Shown piece by piece: positions 18,573 to 26,812 of a DNA stretch of 64,000 bases. The position numbers were made by a program, and so were the translations under genes. Origin of the DNA: Paractinoplanes toevensis (GTDB taxonomy: Bacteria; Actinomycetota; Actinomycetes; Mycobacteriales; Micromonosporaceae). The first letter of the stretch is position 1. Each line of letters starts with the position of its first letter. The stretch spans positions 1 through 64,000 of the forward strand of contig NZ_BOQN01000005.1 of NCBI RefSeq assembly GCF_018332695.1, read 5' to 3'. Below the pieces are notes generated by a model, which saw nothing but the letters and a program-made list of their open reading frames with translations, did not search any database and had not been told where the DNA came from.

Positions 18573-18590
18573 TGGAGGAAGTTCCTCAAC
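18573..18590. promoter_or_regulatory. TetR operator, site 1
   Basis: The 18-bp sequence TGGAGGAAGTTCCTCAAC contains the inverted repeat GAGGAA-G-TTCCTC. It recurs 44 bp downstream with only two changes. It lies 28 bp upstream of the TetR start. Confidence 0.75.
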
Positions 18591-18616
18591 TTACCCGGTA
18601 CGCTCGCCGAAATAAG

Positions 18617-18634
18617 TGGAGGAACATCCTCAAC
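18617..18634. promoter_or_regulatory. TetR operator, site 2
   Basis: TGGAGGAACATCCTCAAC matches site 1 at 16 of 18 positions. It sits directly before the ribosome binding site (GGAG) of the MFS gene at 18650, well placed to block its transcription. Confidence 0.75.
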
Positions 18635-18649
18635 TAATCGGAGATACGC

Positions 18650-20119
18650 ATGACTTTGGTGGCAGAAAAGGCGCCGGCCCACCACGCGCAGCGGTGGCTG
18701 ATCCTCGGCGTACTCGGATTGGCGCAGTTGATGGTGGTCCTGGACGCCACGATTGTGAACATCGCGCTGCCCTCGGCGCAGCAGGCACTGGGCTTCTCCA
18801 ACGAGAACCGGCAGTGGATCGTCACCGCCTACGCCCTGGCGTTCGGTGCCCTGCTGCCCCTCGGTGGCCGCATCGGCGACCTCCTCGGCCGCAAGACCGC
18901 TCTGCTCGTCGGACTGGTCGGGTTCGCGGTGGCGTCGGCGGCCGGTGGCGCGGCCGAGGGCTTCGGCATGCTGGTCACGGCGCGGGCCGCGCAGGGTGTC
19001 TTCGGTGCGCTGCTCGCCCCGGCCGTGCTGTCGCTGCTGACCACGACGTTCACCGATGCTCGCGAGCGCGCCAAGGCGTTCGGCATCTACGGCGCGATCG
19101 CCGGGGCCGGTGGCGCCATCGGGCTGCTGCTCGGCGGCGTGCTCACCGAGTATCTCGACTGGCGCTGGTGCATGTACGTCAACGTGCTCTTCGCGGTGCT
19201 CGCCGTCGTCGGCGGCCTGGCCCTGCTGCACAACCAGCGCGACGCGGAACGCGACCGCCTTGACGTCCCGGGCGCGCTGACCGTCTCGGGCGGACTGTTC
19301 GCCCTGGTCTACGGCTTCGCCAACGCCGAGACCCACGCCTGGGGCGATGTCATGGTGTGGGGCTGGCTGGTCGCGGCCGTGGTCCTGCTGGCCGCGTTCG
19401 TGGCCGTCGAAACCCGGGTGGCGCACCCGCTCGTCCCGCTGCGGGTGCTGCTCGACCGCACCCGGGGCGGCGCGCTGGTGTCGGTGCTGGTGCTCGGCGT
19501 CGGCATGTTCGCCGTCTTCCTGTTCCTTACCTACTACCTGCAGCAGAACCTCGGCTTCTCACCGATCCGCTCCGGCGTCGCCTTCCTGCCGATGATCGGC
19601 GCCCTGGCCGTCACCGCGACCACGGCCACCAGCCTCGTCGTGCCCCGGGTCGGGCCGCGGCCGCTCGTGCCGGCCGGCTTCGCAATCGCCGCGGCCGGCA
19701 TGCTGTGGCTCACCGGCCTGGCCGTGGACTCGACCTACGCCGCGAACATCCTCGGCCCGCTGATCGTCATCGGCGTGGGCATCGGCCTGGCCATGGCGCC
19801 GTCCATGACGGCCGGCACCTCCGGCGTGGCCGCACACGACGCCGGGGTCGCGTCCGCCCTGGTCAACACCGCCCAGCAGGTCGGCGGATCGGTCGGCACG
19901 GCGGTGCTGAGCACGATCGCGGCCTCGGCCGCCACCGACTACCTGGTCGGCCGGACCCCGAGCCAGGAGCTCCTGGCGGCGGCCGCGGTCGACAGCTACA
20001 CCACGACGTTCGCCTGGGTGGCCGCCTTCTTCACCGTCGGCGCGATCATCGCCGCCCTGCTGCTGCGCTCCGGCCCGCTGCAGGTCGACCCGGACGCCGC
20101 CCCGACCGCCCACATGTGA
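18650..20119 (+). CDS. MFS drug exporter, DHA2 family
   Basis: A 489-residue, 14-helix exporter of the EmrB/QacA class. Marks: LDATIVNIALPSAQQAL in helix 1, motif A GGRIGDLLGRKTALL, motif C-like GAIGLLLGGVLTEYLDWRW. GGAG lies 7 bases before the ATG. It is paired with the divergent TetR at 17895-18545 and should be induced by a toxic compound. The exporter at 30494-31990 is a clear paralog. Confidence 0.92.
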   Translation: MTLVAEKAPAHHAQRWLILGVLGLAQLMVVLDATIVNIALPSAQQALGFSNENRQWIVTAYALAFGALLPLGGRIGDLLGRKTALLVGLVGFAVASAAGGAAEGFGMLVTARAAQGVFGALLAPAVLSLLTTTFTDARERAKAFGIYGAIAGAGGAIGLLLGGVLTEYLDWRWCMYVNVLFAVLAVVGGLALLHNQRDAERDRLDVPGALTVSGGLFALVYGFANAETHAWGDVMVWGWLVAAVVLLAAFVAVETRVAHPLVPLRVLLDRTRGGALVSVLVLGVGMFAVFLFLTYYLQQNLGFSPIRSGVAFLPMIGALAVTATTATSLVVPRVGPRPLVPAGFAIAAAGMLWLTGLAVDSTYAANILGPLIVIGVGIGLAMAPSMTAGTSGVAAHDAGVASALVNTAQQVGGSVGTAVLSTIAASAATDYLVGRTPSQELLAAAAVDSYTTTFAWVAAFFTVGAIIAALLLRSGPLQVDPDAAPTAHM

Positions 20120-20148
20120 GGCTCACCGGCGACTCCATTTCAAGAAAA

Positions 20149-20178
20149 GCGGCCTCTCCCGTACGCGGGAGAGGCCGC
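20149..20178. terminator. Strong terminator hairpin between MFS and PilZ genes
   Basis: A 13-bp perfect stem, GCGGCCTCTCCCG (20149-20161) with CGGGAGAGGCCGC (20166-20178), closes a TACG tetraloop. On the minus strand it is followed by TTTTCTT, so it fits best as the intrinsic terminator of the PilZ gene; it may also stop the plus-strand MFS transcript. Confidence 0.88.
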
Positions 20179-20202
20179 CTTCGTCGATACGCGGGCTCAG
20201 CC

Positions 20203-20784
20203 TCAGCGGGCCGCGCAGAAGTCGTGCAGGGCGGCGGCCCCGGCCGGGTCGATCCACTCGAAGGTGCCGCGCAGCTGATCGGCCCGCTGGTCGACGGTGG
20301 TGACGGAGGCCGTCAGCAGGCCCCACGGCATCGCCACGTGCAGCAGCGTCCGGGAGATCCCGTCGGGCAGCCGCGGCCGGTCGGTGACGCGCAGCAACAC
20401 GCCTTCGGTGGAGATGTCCTCGACCTCGGCGGCGATCGCGACGAGCCCGGAGCCGGCCTGGGCGGTGCCGGTCGCGGTGTAGCCGCCGGGATGCCGGGCC
20501 GCGGAGCGCCGCTGGACGATGTCGGTCGGAGTGTCGCCGAGGACGGTGAGCAGGCTGCCGCGCAGCTCGGCCTCGACCCAGGTGACCCCGATGCTGCTGA
20601 CCAGCTCGAGCACCCCGGCCCGGCGAACACCGGGCTCGTCGAGGCTGAGCACCGGGATCGGCGGCAGCTCGGCCACGAATTCGGCCCGGATCTCGGCCAG
20701 ACTGATGAGCGCGAGCGATTCCACGCCGGCGCCTTGGTCGTAACAGCGCAGGGTGAGCGTGCTTCCTGCCGGAACAGTGATCAT
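20203..20784 (-). CDS. PilZ-domain cyclic-di-GMP receptor protein
   Basis: A 193-residue cytoplasmic protein. The C-terminal half is a PilZ domain with both ligand motifs: RxxxR as RRSAAR (residues 92-97) and DxSxxG as DISTEG (123-128). The N-terminal half (residues 1-85) resembles a YcgR-N-like/flagellar-brake beta domain. It should bind cyclic-di-GMP and change conformation; the effector partner is unknown. Two GGDEF-EAL proteins that could set the signal level are encoded 12 kb away (32840-37649). Confidence 0.82.
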   Translation of the reverse strand: MITVPAGSTLTLRCYDQGAGVESLALISLAEIRAEFVAELPPIPVLSLDEPGVRRAGVLELVSSIGVTWVEAELRGSLLTVLGDTPTDIVQRRSAARHPGGYTATGTAQAGSGLVAIAAEVEDISTEGVLLRVTDRPRLPDGISRTLLHVAMPWGLLTASVTTVDQRADQLRGTFEWIDPAGAAALHDFCAAR

Positions 20785-20858
20785 GCTGGCGCCTTTCGGC
20801 CGCCGATCGCCACACCTGAGCCATTTCCGGACGTTCGTTTCGCCGGGCGGTCACCGGC

Positions 20859-21542
20859 CTACCGCTCCTCGAGGATGTAACCGATCCCGCGGATGGTGTG
20901 GATCAGCGGCCGGCCGTTCGCGTCGACCTTCTTCCGCAGGTGCGCGATGTGGAAGTCGACCATCCGGGCGCTGCTGTTCGGGTCGAACTGCCAGACCCGT
21001 TCGACGATCTGTTCGCGCGGCAACGCCCGACCGGCGTTGGCCATCAGGTAGCGCAGCAGTTCGAACTCCGTCACGGTCAAGGCCAGTGGCCGACCGGCGC
21101 GCCACACCTGGTGGGTGGGTTCGTGCAGGGTCAGGTCGGCGACGGTGAGCGAGGCCGCCGGGTTCACCGCGACCCGGGTCCGCCGGAGCAGCGCCCGGAG
21201 TCGGCTGACCACCTCCGGCATGAAGAACGGCCTGGTCACGCAGTCGTCGCCGCCGGCGGTCAAGGCCCGTACCCGAGCCTCGACGCCGGCGGCCGTCGTC
21301 AGGAACAGCACCGGCAGGTCCGGCCGATCGGCCCGCAGCCGCCGCATCACCTGCAGGCCGTCGAGGTCCGGCAGCGCCATCTCGATCACGGCCAGGTGCG
21401 GCTGGAACCGGGCGGCGGCGAAGGCGGCCTCCCCGGAGCCGACGCTCCAGGCATCCCAGCCTTCGGCCACCATCGCCGTCTCCAGGTGTCGCATGCCGTC
21501 CCGATCACCGCCGACCAGCAGGACCCGGGGGACGTCCGTCAT
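20859..21542 (-). CDS. OmpR-type response regulator with degenerate receiver
   Basis: A 227-residue regulator: receiver domain (1-120) and a winged-helix OmpR/PhoB DNA-binding domain (about 130-227; TVTEFELLRYLMANAGRALP, VDFHIAHLRKKV, IRGIGYIL). The receiver lacks the key residues: the acidic pair is Gly11-Gly12, the phosphoacceptor position is Glu54 (AVIEMALPDLDG) and the conserved Lys is Arg104 (CVTRPF). It probably works without phosphorylation, Glu54 perhaps mimicking the active state. Its ATG overlaps the CotH stop (ATGA), so it belongs to the VTC-DUF4956-CotH operon. No histidine kinase is in that operon. Confidence 0.88.
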   Translation of the reverse strand: MTDVPRVLLVGGDRDGMRHLETAMVAEGWDAWSVGSGEAAFAAARFQPHLAVIEMALPDLDGLQVMRRLRADRPDLPVLFLTTAAGVEARVRALTAGGDDCVTRPFFMPEVVSRLRALLRRTRVAVNPAASLTVADLTLHEPTHQVWRAGRPLALTVTEFELLRYLMANAGRALPREQIVERVWQFDPNSSARMVDFHIAHLRKKVDANGRPLIHTIRGIGYILEER

Positions 21543-23074
21543 GAGCCTTTGACGGTCGCGGTGCCCGCGAGGAACTTGGTGCGCTGCTGGATCAAGGTGC
21601 GCAGCTGGTCCGCCTCGGTCGCGGTTCCTGCCCGGTCGTAGCCGTCGACGGTGGCGAGCACCTTCAGTGCCGAGTCGAGGGCTTCGGTCGCGGCGCCACC
21701 GGCGTACACCTTCTGGTAAAGCTCCTGATATGCCTCCTGGTAGACCTTCTTGAAGGCGGTGCTCGCCAGGAAGCGCTCCTTGAGCTTGTTGCCGCCGAAG
21801 CCCCGGCCGCCGCCCCCGGGCGGTTGCATCTCCTCCGGCAGTTGCATTCCTTCCGGTAACTTCATGCCGTCCGGCAGACCGCCACCCATGCTGACCGACG
21901 CGGTCGGGTCCTGTTCCGCGTTGCCGTTCAGGGTGAGGTTGTAGTCCCAGCCGACGACCTTGAACCTCCTGGTCGTCAGGTCGTAGTACAGGTAGTAGTT
22001 GCGACCCGGCCCGGCCATGTCGTCGGAGTTGAGCAACAGGTTCTGTTCGGCCACGTAGCGGGCGAACGACTGCACGTCGACGTAGTCGCCGAGGTGTTCG
22101 TCGAACTCGGTGTCGCTGCTCTTGTTCACCCACCGGACGAGGTCGATGACCGGCTGGAGATCCTGGCTGCCCTTCAGGTTGATCTGCTTGAAGTCGTCGG
22201 CGTAGTCGGTCTGGTCGTCGCCCTGGTCGGTGAACTGACTGGTGGCCAGGCTCTTGTAGAGCACACCGGAAGTGCCGATCCGGTCGGCGAAGTTCTCGTC
22301 GGGGTGCTCGACGACGAGCCGGGCGGTGGTGGGCCGGTCGTTGACGGTGAAGCTGGTGTAGGCGTACCGCTGGGCGGTCTCACCCGCCGCGGCCAGGACG
22401 TTGAGCGAGACCGCCTCGTTGAGCACGGTCTTGCCGCCGCCCATGCCGGCCACCCGCATGGTGACCTCCCGGTGGCCCTCGTAGCGGCGGCCGTCGACGA
22501 ACTCGTCGAAGCGGATCAGCCACGGCAGGGTTTCCGGTTCCTCGGCCTTGAGTCCGCCGCCACCAAAGCCACCGAAGCCACCGAAGCCACCCGGCATCTG
22601 ATCCCCGCCGGCGGGAGCAGCGCCGCCCGGAGCACCGCCCGGAGCAGCGCCGCCGCGGGGGCGACCGCCGAAGCCGCCCTCCCGCGCCTTGCCGTCGCGG
22701 GTGAGCTGGCCGAGGGTGGAATTGCCCTTGAGCCGGATGCCGACGCTCGGGACGGTGACGCCGTCGACGGTCAGGTCGGCCTCGAGCCAGTCCTTCTCGC
22801 CGTCCTTGAAGTAGGAATCGAGCAGGCGCTGGTAGTCGGCGTCACGGAAGGTCAGCTCGAGGCTGTGCCCGACGCTGGAGTCGAACAGGTCCTTCGTACC
22901 CTCGATGTTCTGGGTGATCTGGTCCCCGGAGTCGTCACTCGCACTGGTGACCAGCGGCGCGACCCGCACGGTGGTGAACACCACGGTCAACGCCAGCAGG
23001 ACGGCGGCGCAGGTGGCCAGGAGTTTCCAGTAGTGCCGGATCCGGACGGGGATGCGGTGTTTGAGGGTGGTCAT
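21539..23074 (-). CDS. CotH kinase family protein, membrane-anchored
   Basis: A 511-residue protein with an N-terminal membrane anchor (about residues 17-40) and an extracytoplasmic CotH kinase domain. Conserved pieces: LKGNSTLG, the NLLLNSDDMAGPGRNYYLY region and VVGWDYNLTLNGN with catalytic-type Asp and Asn residues. CotH proteins in spores phosphorylate coat proteins; the role of this bacterial class is unknown. Two unusual low-complexity inserts stand out: a Gly/Ala/Pro stretch near residues 125-170, and a repeated LPEGM/LPEEM segment with GGGG near 400-425. It overlaps DUF4956 by the ATGA type. Confidence 0.85.
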   Translation of the reverse strand: MTTLKHRIPVRIRHYWKLLATCAAVLLALTVVFTTVRVAPLVTSASDDSGDQITQNIEGTKDLFDSSVGHSLELTFRDADYQRLLDSYFKDGEKDWLEADLTVDGVTVPSVGIRLKGNSTLGQLTRDGKAREGGFGGRPRGGAAPGGAPGGAAPAGGDQMPGGFGGFGGFGGGGLKAEEPETLPWLIRFDEFVDGRRYEGHREVTMRVAGMGGGKTVLNEAVSLNVLAAAGETAQRYAYTSFTVNDRPTTARLVVEHPDENFADRIGTSGVLYKSLATSQFTDQGDDQTDYADDFKQINLKGSQDLQPVIDLVRWVNKSSDTEFDEHLGDYVDVQSFARYVAEQNLLLNSDDMAGPGRNYYLYYDLTTRRFKVVGWDYNLTLNGNAEQDPTASVSMGGGLPDGMKLPEGMQLPEEMQPPGGGGRGFGGNKLKERFLASTAFKKVYQEAYQELYQKVYAGGAATEALDSALKVLATVDGYDRAGTATEADQLRTLIQQRTKFLAGTATVKGS

Positions 23075-23748
23075 AGGTCGGCCTGGTCGTAGCCGGTCAG
23101 GACGGTGACCCGCTGCCCGCCGGTGCGTTCACCCAGCGCCGCGATCAGGGCGCCGGGCTCGGTGCCCTTCTTGAGCCGGACCGTGTAGGTCAGCTCGGTG
23201 AGCGCGCCCCCGCGAATCGATTCCAGGCTGACCAGTTCGAACTCGCTGGTATGCGCGATCAGGACGTCCTGGATGTTCTCGGTGTAGTTGCCGTCGGGCG
23301 GGATCTGGACCTTGACGACCTGCCGTTGGACGCTGGCGGCGAACCAGTTGAACCGGAACATCACGACGATGATCAGGCTGATCACGATGGCGGCGACGAT
23401 GGCGAGGGTGTAGAAGCGGGTGCCGGTGGCCATGCCGACGCCCATCACCAGGAAGATGAATCCGACGTCGCGGGTTTCTTTGATGGCGTTGCGGAACCGG
23501 ACCACCGACAGGGCGCCGACCAGGGCGAAGGCGCGGGCGATGTTGGATCCGACGACCAGCATGATCAGGGAGATGAGCATGCCGAGGATGACGAGGGTCT
23601 GTACGTAGGACTGGCTGTAGGACACGTTGCGGTGGGTGAACCGGTAGACCCAGGCGATCATGGCGCTGAGCACGAAGGACAGTGACAGGGCGATCGCGAT
23701 GTCCCCGACGCTGAACGTGCCGGACAGATCTTGAACGTCGAAGGGCAT
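23071..23748 (-). CDS. DUF4956 membrane protein
   Basis: A 225-residue protein with about four membrane helices in the first 135 residues and a soluble C-terminal domain of ACT-like size. The segment GSNIARAFALVGALSVVRFR, then KETRDVGFIF, is the DUF4956 signature and resembles MgtC/SapB cores. Function is not established; DUF4956 genes commonly sit beside VTC polymerase and CotH genes, as here. ATG at 23748 follows the VTC stop by 5 bp. Confidence 0.87.
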   Translation of the reverse strand: MPFDVQDLSGTFSVGDIAIALSLSFVLSAMIAWVYRFTHRNVSYSQSYVQTLVILGMLISLIMLVVGSNIARAFALVGALSVVRFRNAIKETRDVGFIFLVMGVGMATGTRFYTLAIVAAIVISLIIVVMFRFNWFAASVQRQVVKVQIPPDGNYTENIQDVLIAHTSEFELVSLESIRGGALTELTYTVRLKKGTEPGALIAALGERTGGQRVTVLTGYDQADL

Positions 23749-23753
23749 GCTGC

Positions 23754-24629
23754 TCAGACCTCGCTGGAATCGTGATCGGGGACATGGAAGATCGAGCGCG
23801 GAGCGTGCCCGTAGGCCTCGACGCTCTGGCAGTACTTGGAGACCCGGACAATTGACATGTTCATCCGGGCGGCCAGATCGGTGAGCCAGTACGGCACCCG
23901 CTCGTCGGCCTTGAACTCGACCACCGAGAGCCGGGCCGGCACGATCAGCCGGTTCTCCGCGTCGGCGGCGAAATCGAAATCTCGGTCCCGGCCACGGATC
24001 CGATGGTCCATGGTGACCCGCAGGCCCAGGTCGGCGCCGTGCCCGACGTACGCCTCGCGCTGGTAACCGGTCATCGCGACCGGCCGCAGGTCGAGCAGCC
24101 CGGCCAGTTCCAGGACCTCCTCGACGAAGGCACGCTGGGACGGCTCGTGCTCGATCATGATTCGCCGGTCGCACAGATCGCGGGCCAGCCGGTAGGGCAG
24201 AGCGATCCGGCGTTTCTGGGTGACCCGGTTGACCCGCTGCTTGATCTCCACGTGCACGGTGGTGTCGTCACCGACGGTGTACCGGTCGCCGTAGTGCCGG
24301 ATCCGCAATTTGCGGCGGAACTTCAGCCCCTCGATCTTCTCCCAGTAGAACCGCAGGTCACGGGTGTCGTAATAGGTGCTCCACACCCCGTACCCACCGT
24401 CGGTGCCATGGCTGTCGACATCGAGCCGGCCGACCAGTTCCGCCCGCAACTCGGGAATCTGAGCGCTCGGTAGCAGGTACTTGATCTCGTACCGGTTGAA
24501 CGCGTGCAGCGCGGTGGGAGCCCGCAGGGCGTGACCGACATGGTCGTTACTGCGATGGTCGGTCCCCGGATCGAGCGGAGGGGTATCGGGTTCCGGCGGT
24601 GCGGGGCCACGGCGGAACAGAGATCGCAT
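23754..24629 (-). CDS. VTC-domain polyphosphate polymerase
   Basis: A 291-residue protein matching the VTC catalytic tunnel domain, which makes polyphosphate from ATP. Conserved pieces: FNRYEIKYLLP with the Arg/Lys pair, YYDTRDLRFYWEKIEGLKFRRKLRIRHYG-type segment (residues about 90-118), a VHVEIKQRV strand, and VVEFKADERVPYWL near the end. It has no membrane helix, unlike yeast Vtc4, so DUF4956 may supply the membrane part. ATG at 24629 is chosen; an in-frame start at 24770 would include the 24747-24768 dyad, which makes it unlikely. Confidence 0.85.
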   Translation of the reverse strand: MRSLFRRGPAPPEPDTPPLDPGTDHRSNDHVGHALRAPTALHAFNRYEIKYLLPSAQIPELRAELVGRLDVDSHGTDGGYGVWSTYYDTRDLRFYWEKIEGLKFRRKLRIRHYGDRYTVGDDTTVHVEIKQRVNRVTQKRRIALPYRLARDLCDRRIMIEHEPSQRAFVEEVLELAGLLDLRPVAMTGYQREAYVGHGADLGLRVTMDHRIRGRDRDFDFAADAENRLIVPARLSVVEFKADERVPYWLTDLAARMNMSIVRVSKYCQSVEAYGHAPRSIFHVPDHDSSEV

Positions 24630-24746
24630 GCCAAGCCAATCTGTGGATGAACAGAGCCTGAACGGCGGATGTACCGAACACGGCATAACGATGTCCGAAC
24701 GGCCGACCGCCGGCGTCGTCCATCCGTAGACAAATGACCGGTTCGC

Positions 24747-24768
24747 GGATACTGCGGACGCAGTATCC
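24747..24768. promoter_or_regulatory. Perfect 10-2-10 inverted repeat between VTC and kinase genes
   Basis: Arms GGATACTGCG (24747-24756) and CGCAGTATCC (24759-24768) flank GA. It lies in the middle of the divergent intergenic region, about 120 bp from each start. The inner 7-2-7 layout (TACTGCG-GA-CGCAGTA) is the arrangement NarL/LuxR-type regulators favour, and such a regulator is encoded at 26071-26754. Confidence 0.7.
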
Positions 24769-24895
24769 ATAAGCTGCGCACAGGAACGGTCGCTACGGTG
24801 AGGTGCCCCGTACCACCGTCGCGGTAGGGCGGATTCCCGCCCGCTACCACTCCAAGAGGACGCGTGACGCCAACCGACCGCCTACCGTCGTCACC

Positions 24896-26074
24896 GTGTT
24901 CACCACGGTCGTCGAGCGGATCCGCCGAAACGTCATGCGGCATCCGCTGCTGATCGACGCGGCGCTCGGCGGCGCACTGGCCCTGCCGGCGCTGCTGGCC
25001 GCGGCGAACGCCGAAGGCACGGCGGGCGGTCCGCACCCGGGCGGTGTCGGAGTCGGTGTTCTCGCCTGGGCGGCGGTCGGTTGCCGGCGCATCTGGCCAC
25101 TGCCGGTGTTGATGATCATCGGCGGCGCCACGGTCGCGACCACGCTCCGCACCGACTCGCAGCAGCCGGTGTTGATGATCGCCCTGGTGGTCGCGGTCTA
25201 CACCGTGGCGAGCGGCCTCGACCGGCACCGGATGTGGTTCATGGCCGCCGCCGTCGCCCTGCCGCTCTACGTTGCCGCGGTCTACACGTCGGACAGCAGC
25301 TGGTGGGCCCCGCAGAACCTCGGCGTACTCGCCTGGGTCGGCCTGGCCACCGCGGTCGGCGACGCCAGCCGGACCCGGCAGGCCTACGTCGCCGAGGTCG
25401 AGGAGCGCGCCCGCCGCGCCGAAGAGACCCGTGACGGCGAAGCGCGGCGCCGGGTCGTCGAGGAACGTATCCGCATCGCCCGTGAACTGCACGACGTCGT
25501 CAGCCACCACATCGCCATGATCAGTGTCCAGGCCGGCGCGGCCCGCCACGTGCTGTCCCACCAGCCGGAGGCGGCCGACTCCGCGCTCGTGCACATCCGC
25601 CGCGCCTCCGACACCGTGCTGCGCGAGCTCGGCTCCGTCGTCGGCGTGCTGCGCCAGGCCGACGACCTGGACAGCACCACCGAACCCACCCGCGGTCTGG
25701 CCCGTTTCGCCGAACTGCTGAGCACCGCGGCCGCGGCCGGTCTCGCTGTCGAACACCGCCGACACGGCGCCGCGCGGGAGCTGCCGGCCCTGGTCGACCT
25801 GGCCGCCTACCGGATCCTGCAGGAGTCCCTCACCAACGCGCACAAGCACGGCACCGGGACGGCGTCTCTGGCGATCAAATACACCGCCGGTCACGTCATC
25901 CTGGAGGTGACCAACCGGGTCGGCGCGAACGGCCCCGCCGAGGGCTATGGACTGGTCGGCATGCGGGAACGCGCCACCGCGACCGGCGGCACCCTCAAGG
26001 CCGAGCAACGCCCGGACGGCACCTTCCGGGTCCGCGCCGTGCTGCCCGCCCCCACGCCGAAGGCCCAGCCATGA
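24896..26074 (+). CDS. Sensor histidine kinase, NarL-system type (HisKA_3)
   Basis: A 392-residue membrane kinase with about four or five helices in the first 150 residues and short loops, so it senses within the membrane. The dimerisation box RIARELHDVVSHHIAM carries phosphorylated His199; the ATPase part has ESLTNAHKHG (N-box) and GYGLVGMRERA. GTG at 24896 is used, with ATG at 24935 as an alternative; neither has a strong ribosome site. It overlaps the response regulator gene by ATGA and forms a two-component pair with it. It is divergent from the VTC operon across the 24747-24768 dyad. Confidence 0.9.
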   Translation: MFTTVVERIRRNVMRHPLLIDAALGGALALPALLAAANAEGTAGGPHPGGVGVGVLAWAAVGCRRIWPLPVLMIIGGATVATTLRTDSQQPVLMIALVVAVYTVASGLDRHRMWFMAAAVALPLYVAAVYTSDSSWWAPQNLGVLAWVGLATAVGDASRTRQAYVAEVEERARRAEETRDGEARRRVVEERIRIARELHDVVSHHIAMISVQAGAARHVLSHQPEAADSALVHIRRASDTVLRELGSVVGVLRQADDLDSTTEPTRGLARFAELLSTAAAAGLAVEHRRHGAARELPALVDLAAYRILQESLTNAHKHGTGTASLAIKYTAGHVILEVTNRVGANGPAEGYGLVGMRERATATGGTLKAEQRPDGTFRVRAVLPAPTPKAQP

Positions 26075-26754
26075 CGATCCGGGTCCTGCTCGCCGACGAC
26101 CAGGCACTCATCCGCGCCGGCTACAAGCTCATCCTGGACGGCAAGCCGGGCATCGAGGTGGTGGGCGAGGCCGGCCACGGCGCCGACGCGGTGCGCCTGG
26201 CCCGCACCACCCGGGCCGACGTCGTCCTGATGGACATCCGCATGCCGGAGATGGACGGGCTGGAGGCCACCCGGCGGATCACCGCCGACGAGGATCTCGA
26301 CGGCGTTCGTATCCTCGTGCTCACCACGTTCGAGAACGACGACAACGTGGTTCGCGCGCTGCGCGCCGGTGCGAGCGGCTTCCTCGGCAAGAATATGGAG
26401 CCGGACGAGCTGGTCCACGCGGTGCGTACGGTCGCCGCCGGCGAGGCCCTGCTCTCGGCGGCCGCCACCCGGTCGCTGATCTGCCAGTTCCTGAGCCGGC
26501 CCGAGCTGGAACCGCTGCCCGAACCGGAGTTCGGCCGACTGGACACACTCACCGAACGTGAGCGGGAGATCCTGATCCTGGTCGCGCACGGGTTGTCCAA
26601 CGAGGAGATCGCCGTACGCCTGCACGTCTCCCCACTCACCGCCAAGACCCACGTCAACCGGGCCATGACCAAGCTCGGTATCCGCGATCGCGCCCAGCTC
26701 GTCGTCCTCGCGTACCAGCGGGGGCTGGTCCGTCCCGGCGAGAAACTGACCTGA
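26071..26754 (+). CDS. NarL/LuxR-family response regulator
   Basis: A 227-residue regulator with an intact receiver (Asp9/Asp10, phosphoacceptor Asp55 in VVLMDIRMPEMDG, Thr near 85 and Lys near 108 in SGFLGKNM) and a C-terminal LuxR helix-turn-helix (LTEREREILILVAHGLSNEE, then TAKTHVNRAMTKLG). It is the partner of the kinase whose gene it overlaps. The inverted repeat at 24747-24768 is a candidate binding site for autoregulation and for control of the VTC-CotH operon. Confidence 0.93.
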   Translation: MTIRVLLADDQALIRAGYKLILDGKPGIEVVGEAGHGADAVRLARTTRADVVLMDIRMPEMDGLEATRRITADEDLDGVRILVLTTFENDDNVVRALRAGASGFLGKNMEPDELVHAVRTVAAGEALLSAAATRSLICQFLSRPELEPLPEPEFGRLDTLTEREREILILVAHGLSNEEIAVRLHVSPLTAKTHVNRAMTKLGIRDRAQLVVLAYQRGLVRPGEKLT

Positions 26755-26765
26755 CGGCCCGGCAG

Positions 26766-26798
26766 CGGCCGTGACCACCGGTCAGGCGGTCACGGCCG
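26766..26798. terminator. Bidirectional terminator hairpin
   Basis: An 11-bp perfect stem (CGGCCGTGACC at 26766-26776, GGTCACGGCCG at 26788-26798) with an 11-nt loop lies between the convergent ends of the response regulator and the MFS gene. There is no long T-tract, as is common in actinobacteria. Confidence 0.7.
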
Positions 26799-26812
26799 GA
26801 TCTCCGAAGAGG

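Noticed and set aside
23754-24770. A longer VTC protein starting at 24770
   Set aside because: It would put the perfect 10-2-10 dyad inside coding sequence, and the 47 added residues lack family similarity.
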